Part shown: positions 58,787-64,000 of the stretch, one piece after another | Numbering within the stretch: position 1 is the stretch's first letter | How the letters are laid out: each line of letters begins with the position of its first letter | DNA from: Thinopyrum elongatum | Lineage: Eukaryota > Streptophyta > Magnoliopsida > Poales > Poaceae | Assembly (NCBI GenBank): GCA_011799875.1 | Contig: CM022302.1 | Location: 322,941,114-323,005,113 of the forward strand | Direction of reading: 5' to 3' | Length of the DNA stretch: 64,000 nt | The notes under the pieces: generated by a model | Database searches by the model: none | What the model was told of the DNA's origin: nothing | What the model saw: only the letters and a program-made list of their open reading frames with translations | Translations under genes and position numbers: made by a program

Positions 58787-61549
58787 AGGTCTCGCTGTAG
58801 GACGCCCTAGTCCGCGCGAGCATTAGAAAACGGTAGTATAGAGTCTTGGCAGTCTGCTGCATTTGGTTGTTGCATTTGTTTGCTGCATAGCATGCATATA
58901 GACTTATTATATGTTCGCTAACGGTTAATCTTGTGAGTGTAGGTGGCATCGGTTTCGATCCACTACCTGCACCCCTCTAGTTTTGCATACCTACTCTTCG
59001 GTGTTCAGCGTCATCTCTGTCCCAGCGGAGTGATGCCAAGGTACCAAGTGTTCCAGACACCACGTACAGTTATTCCATCCATATCTTTCCATCAGCCACC
59101 CCCATCATTTCGGTGCTAGACATGTTTCTACCCCAGATCTTGCCCTCCATCATGTCGCTTTGGTAACCCTTACTGATCTTAGCTATCAAAAATGGGTTAT
59201 GCCAGCAGGCCTTGCTTCTCCACCGCTATCCTACCCTGTCACCCCATTCTTTGGACGTGTACGATTTTTCATCCGTCCGCTTGATGATGATGTGGTCGTA
59301 ACCTTTGTGTTCCGCTACATAATCACTAAGTCCGTCTTCACCTCCGTGTCTGCCCAGATGCGACCGGTGTTAAGCCAGCGCTTGTGTAACCTTGTTTACA
59401 CCAACTCCTTCCACACTTGGATTCACTTTCGTGCACACCGCCACAACATATTAGACCGTAATACCGGAGTTTTCGTGAGATCTGTGTGCTTAAGTATGCA
59501 TGCATATTATTGTTGTGAGTAGTAGTAATATGTGATGTTGCTTGAATATGATATTGCTTGTATATAATCTTGATTGCCTTGTGTGCTTTTGTTCCATTCG
59601 TTCCTTCTGTTTATTTCTTTGGGCCCCCGGTTTTACCTTATTTTCCCCTTATTAAAGTTGCGCATCAACCGACACCGGACTCGAAGAATCAGTAAGGAGA
59701 TGAATAATTGGAAGCTCAGCAGCATTATGGAATTCTCAGTCGACTGCATTAATTTGGGAATATCTGGTCTGAATGGAAATGATACGATGGCATGCCTACC
59801 AACATCCAGCTTACATAAATAGTGCAATCTTCACATCAGTATGATTAAATCATCTGGAAGACAAGTGGTGCGCAAGACCAACAGTATATTATCAGTTCAT
59901 ATGCAAGGTTGATTCTGCTATGAGTAAGATTTGAACCATGCTATACACTCGAAACCTGCCAGAATGTACTATGAATTCAGTGCTCAGCAAGAAGGATAGT
60001 CGAACAACCTTTTTCATGAGAGTAATCGACAGCAGAAATATTAAAGGGTATATAAATGGCATTCAGTCAGCGTACCACAGTAAGAAGCTTCTAGTGTAAG
60101 CAACCCAGTCTTCCCTCGCAAGCTACCAGAGAAGCTTACAATGCAAGTCTCCTCAGTCTTCCTCGACATGATATGTGGATGACTTCCAGCACAAGATACT
60201 CTGCCTTCCTCAGTAAGCCACCGCAAAAGCTTCCGGCATAAGATATCGAGTCTTCCCCAGCAAGTCACTAAGGGGGGAAGCTTCTGAAGTACGATACCCA
60301 GTCTTCCTCAACAATCTGCCCCAATGAAAGCTTCAAGCACAAGCTATTCAGTCTTCCTTAGTGCGATGGCTTTCAGCACAAGCTTCCTCAGTATGGCACT
60401 GGTACAAGATATTACACATCTAGTTGACAGCATATGGCAGTGCATCTCAAAAATCAGTTCCACAACAGTTTGGTCAGGAACACGAGCCAGTCTGGACACA
60501 AGTTTCTCCCTCAGAAACCAAATGCTCAGCTACACATGCTTTCATTGTGAGCATACAACCAAAGTTTTGCAAAGTCACTTGAACAATGATGTAAATAGAG
60601 TCTGACAACCTCATGAGTATTGTTAAAAGAAGGAAGCCAGTTATACACCTCAGTGTGACAAAGGACTATGAAGATTGACGACAACAGTGAGCTCTGTACA
60701 AGTACCTGTGAACCTGGGTTCAGATGATCATTTTTCCTACGGTTAAAACTTGAATACGATGAACCTGTCATTTAAACGATGTTACCATGTCAGAAGATGA
60801 GAATAAAGGTATGATAATTGTTGCATGATTCACATGGATATACCGAAAGGATGAGTAATCAGAATGTTGAACAATAATCTCGAAGCATGTGCCCTTGTAT
60901 ATGGGAATCAGTTAAAGGATAGTGTGCCATGAACAAGATTCTTCTGCCAAAACCACCGCCAGTCAAGTCAGTGGATACTATCGTTTAAGGCTGTGCCCCC
61001 TTTTATGTGGGACATGACATGTGACAGTCAAATATTTGGCACGGATCTGATACTTGAGACAGTGGAGTCAGTCAAGATAAGTCAAATTCCACCAGGAGAA
61101 CAGTATGATTCATAACACTGTGTTGAACCCGAAGGGATATGCAGCTATTTGAGCAACCCACTGCAAGGAGTAAGATATTTGGTGTCCACCAAGAAAGTTG
61201 TTCACAACTCCATGGAATGTGGTCAGTGTGACACCTCCATCAGAAACAACTCTCGGACTTGTGAGACGGGCATATATTGCAGTCATAATAATCTACCGCA
61301 CCCCGTTATGACTGCAGATATAAAAGAAATGGGAATCAACATGACATATGAGGTAAGGCCTGTCAGAATATGGATACAGTGAAACAAACCACCCCAGAGC
61401 AAGACAGTCTAGTCATGAAATTCAACGGGAACATCATATAAGGAAAAGGATACCCGAGTTGGAAACAGTTTCCTTAAGTCAAGTATATTCATATTTGTTC
61501 CCTGAGCAACCAAATCTCGAGGACGAGATTTCTTTAACGGAGGAAGGTT
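58787..61549 (+). other. LARD internal domain, non-coding
   Basis: Short open frames occur (for example 59160-59522) but none shows a gag CCHC knuckle or pol motif. In LARDs the interior is thought to carry conserved RNA structure for packaging. It holds a 48-bp repeat (60085-60400). Confidence 0.6.
60085..60400 (+). repeat. 48-bp tandem repeat, about 6 units
   Basis: CAGTCTTCCTCAGCAAG-like starts lie at about 60106, 60154, 60201, 60247, 60299 and 60349, each followed by AAGCTTC and AGCACAAGATA. The repeat is within the LARD interior. Confidence 0.8.
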
Positions 61550-64000
61550 TGTGACACCCTGGATTTTGGCCTTTCTTTTTTCTTTTTGATTTATTTAAAT
61601 TTTTGATTTGAATTGCTTTTCTGTGGCTCTGTGGTCCTAAAACCTGGGAAGACCATCTCTTCTCAACTCTCACAAGTGGCTTGTCATCATCTAAACCATC
61701 TCAATGTCTTGTCATTTCCCATCTTAGCCCTATCCCAATATTCTTTTATTGGGAATATTCTTTTTTCTATTAAAGGAATAATCCTTTTTGCTATAGGTTG
61801 TGAAACAACCTATATTTCTGTCTTCCACAAAATTCCCAAATAATTCTCATAAATTGTTTGGGTCATATCCTCCACAGATATGTGAAAATCCTTCCTTGGC
61901 ATCATCAATGATAATTCAAAAATATTCCTTTTCTCATTCTGCCCTAAGTGGCTTTTTGAGAAGGAAGTGTCATTTATCTTTGCTCGATTGACTCCAAACT
62001 TTTTGGACACCTTTTCTTGTCCATATCATGGCCACATGACAAAATTCAACTCAATTTTCCTAGTGAACCTTCCCCAGAAAATTTCCAAAGTTCCTGTCTA
62101 AGGGAAGCCTTTGTGAAGGAAGTACTAACTAGGTTAATCCAAATGAGTTGAAATTTTGCAAGGTCCTTCATATGATCAAATAATCACTCTCCTCAAGATT
62201 TGGGCTCATGTCATCAATCTATGCGAGCTCAGCATCAAATCTTGGTTTCTGGTCAGATTTTCAGGTTGTGACGCAACTATATTTTATATTGGTTCAATTA
62301 AGCAGAAAATTTACAAGGACATTATCCTATCTATATCAACTCTCTCTACAAATTTTTTGGCTCATTTTATCTAGCCAATTTTCCTCAGCTATTTTTCTTA
62401 AACTCTGTCCAGAGAGCTGCATTGTGAAGCAAGTACCATTTTGGTATTTCCAAATGGCATGAAACTTTTACAGCAGCTTCATATCATCAAATAACTCATC
62501 TCCTCTAAAATTCAGCTCAATCCAACTTGATATGTGAGTGCCACTTCATTGTTTGCATTTCTGTACATAATGGTGGTTTGTACAGCAAGTGCCACTTATC
62601 TTCGTCCTAATGAGCTGCAAATTTGCAGAGATGCTCATCTTAGTGAGTTATCACACCTTGCCAAAGACCCGAGTCTATGCCCTCTTGTAGCTTCCTCACC
62701 ATAGCATCAAACACCTTGTTGTTCAGCTGGTTTGGAGCTAAGCCCAAATCTCTTCTTTGCCCCTGCCTTTGGTTCTTTCCTCGTTGGCACTCTCTTTTGT
62801 CCAGTCCATCTCCCAGACATGGTCGGTCGGCGAGGGTGCAACCACGTGTGCCAGTTCACGTGGTGACCACCGCTCGGGCACGCCATGGATGCGAGATGCG
62901 TGTCTGTTAGCTCAGGCCCCTCCCCTGCTCGTCGTGTTTGCATGCCCGACCATGTCAAACAGCTCCCCCTCATTGTTGCCTTCGCCCTGGACTCCTCTCC
63001 CCCTCCGTTAGCTTCCCCGGAGAGCCATCCCCATCGAGAATAGAGTGCGCCCGGGGGAGCACTGTGGCCGCTTCGGCTCTGTTCGCCCCTGGCCTCTTCC
63101 TCCCCGTGCCCCTTGGCCTCCTTTGCCTCGTGAAACCTTCCCTATTCCTTCCCGTCGCCGTCCGTCAAGCGTGCTGGCATGCCCACGCGTCCGCGGCTCC
63201 GACCACGTGTCCGCGGCAGCAGCCAGCGCGGCACCGTGTTGCCTCGGCTATATATAGCCCTTCCCTCGTCTCCCGAGCGCACCACCGGCCTCCTACTCCT
63301 CCTAGTACCCCGCCCAGCCACTCCGGCGAGCTCGGGGATCCCTCTACTCCTCCCATGGCCACCATGGTCGCTGGCATCCACCTCCTAAATTCCCTCTATG
63401 CCAAGTCCTTCTCCCTCGCTTTCTTCCACCAGAAGGCTTCCTAGACTCCGGCGATCCTCGTACTCTCTTCAGTCCTTCCTCCGGCGCACCTGGGATCCGT
63501 GCCCATCGCCACCCGAAGTCGTTGTCCGCCGCTGTCACGGCCCCGCTCGTCTTTGCGCTCGATGGCGTGCATGAAGCATGCAGGCGGTTGCGCCTCCCCA
63601 CGCTGGTCATTCCAGTGGCCGGGGCGTCGCCTAAGTGGACTCGTGTCGCCGGGGGTCGTCGCCAGCGCGCGTGGCCGTCCTCTGCATCACGGGCGAGCAC
63701 GAGGAAGGAGAAGACCCGGCCCCAGCCGGCATATGGAATCCACAGCCCCACCAGGTAGTGGCACGGGGAGTTGACCCCGGTCAACTGACATGGCAAGTAG
63801 AAGCGTAGTTCCGAAAATACGCTTTCCGGTTCTGTAAGCGCACTCTCCCGCTTCTTCTGTCCATTTTACGCTTCCTCTACTTCGAAGACGTATTTCTCGG
63901 GATGTGTTTTCTATTTTTCCAGCTAGGGGCCTATTTGTAGAGATTCTTTTTATAGATTAGTCCCTGAGCTTCGTCTGGCTATAACTTTTCAACCGTAACT
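61550..64000 (+). repeat. 3' LTR of the LARD, partial
   Basis: It matches 54287-56735 in order and sequence, with scattered substitutions and short indels, including the TATA box. The window ends inside it. Confidence 0.9.

Larger units (their letters stand above)
54287..64000 (+). mobile_element. LARD-type LTR retrotransposon with 4.48-kb LTRs, cut by the window end
   Basis: LTR1 is 54287-58769 (TGTGACACC...GGTGCCACA). A primer-binding site TGGTATCAGAGC (tRNA-Met type) lies at 58775-58786. The interior, 58770-61549, is only 2.8 kb and lacks all gag-pol motifs. CTCGAGGACGAGATTTCTTT and GGAGGAAGGTT precede LTR2, which starts at 61550 and leaves the window after 2451 bp. Very long LTRs with a short non-coding interior are the hallmark of LARDs; the dimensions are close to those described for Sukkula of barley, though identity with it is not claimed. 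LTR1 and LTR2 look more than 90% alike by eye. Confidence 0.9.

Noticed and set aside
59160..59522. Frame of 120 codons in the LARD interior as gag
   Set aside because: No CCHC knuckle, no nucleocapsid-like charge pattern, and LARD interiors are non-coding.
1..64000. tRNA or rRNA genes
   Set aside because: No cloverleaf with A and B box words or rRNA core sequence was recognised; TGGTATCAGAGC at 58775 is a primer-binding site.

Overview
This window reads as intergenic, transposon-rich grass DNA, most likely from a Triticeae genome (wheat, Aegilops or barley group). The pointers are an 11-kb CACTA transposon with a perfect 3-bp target duplication, two LARD-type (large, non-autonomous) LTR retrotransposons, one with about 4.5-kb LTRs and a short internal domain like barley LARDs, a truncated Stowaway-type end, and grass-type gene families (F-box/LRR, AP2/ERF, WRN-like exonuclease, Ulp1-like proteases). 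The organism is inferred. No bacterial, organellar or viral genome features were seen.

Layout. 1-3141: 3' part of an LTR retrotransposon carrying a broken coiled-coil 'putative gypsy type transposon' ORF; it cuts a minus-strand B3-like gene fragment (3142-4158). 5204-16307: complete CACTA element (TSD AAA) with a decayed TNP2 transposase, a decayed second gene ending in an Ulp1-like domain, and a small intact ORF combining an RNase H1 N-terminal-like domain with a membrane anchor. 17375-18776: a two-exon DEDDy 3'-5' exonuclease, the only multi-exon gene here that looks intact. 20763-28076 and 32549-36875 (both minus): two paralogous Ulp1/C48-like genes, each with two protease-like modules in tandem and each broken by stops and frameshifts. 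Between them lies a GC-rich tandem array (28590-32140, basic unit about 192 bp), itself split by a 930-bp insert. 36876-48400: probable decayed DNA transposon with an AP2/ERF-like ORF, split by a non-autonomous LTR element (39795-47611, TSD GGCGT). 48440-51310: a second tandem array (about 335 bp x 9). 52232-54286: an F-box/LRR pseudogene truncated by a LARD with 4.48-kb LTRs (54287 to beyond the window end).

Functionally, the only plausible host gene product is the exonuclease. Everything else is mobile DNA, gene relics or tandem repeats. The most unusual features are the paired two-module Ulp1-like genes around a satellite-like array, the AP2 ORF with a precisely placed retrotransposon inside it, the CACTA element whose two genes have matching leader and palindrome regions, and an LTR element with a 69-bp repeat open in several frames. 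All exon models and frameshift calls were made by eye.
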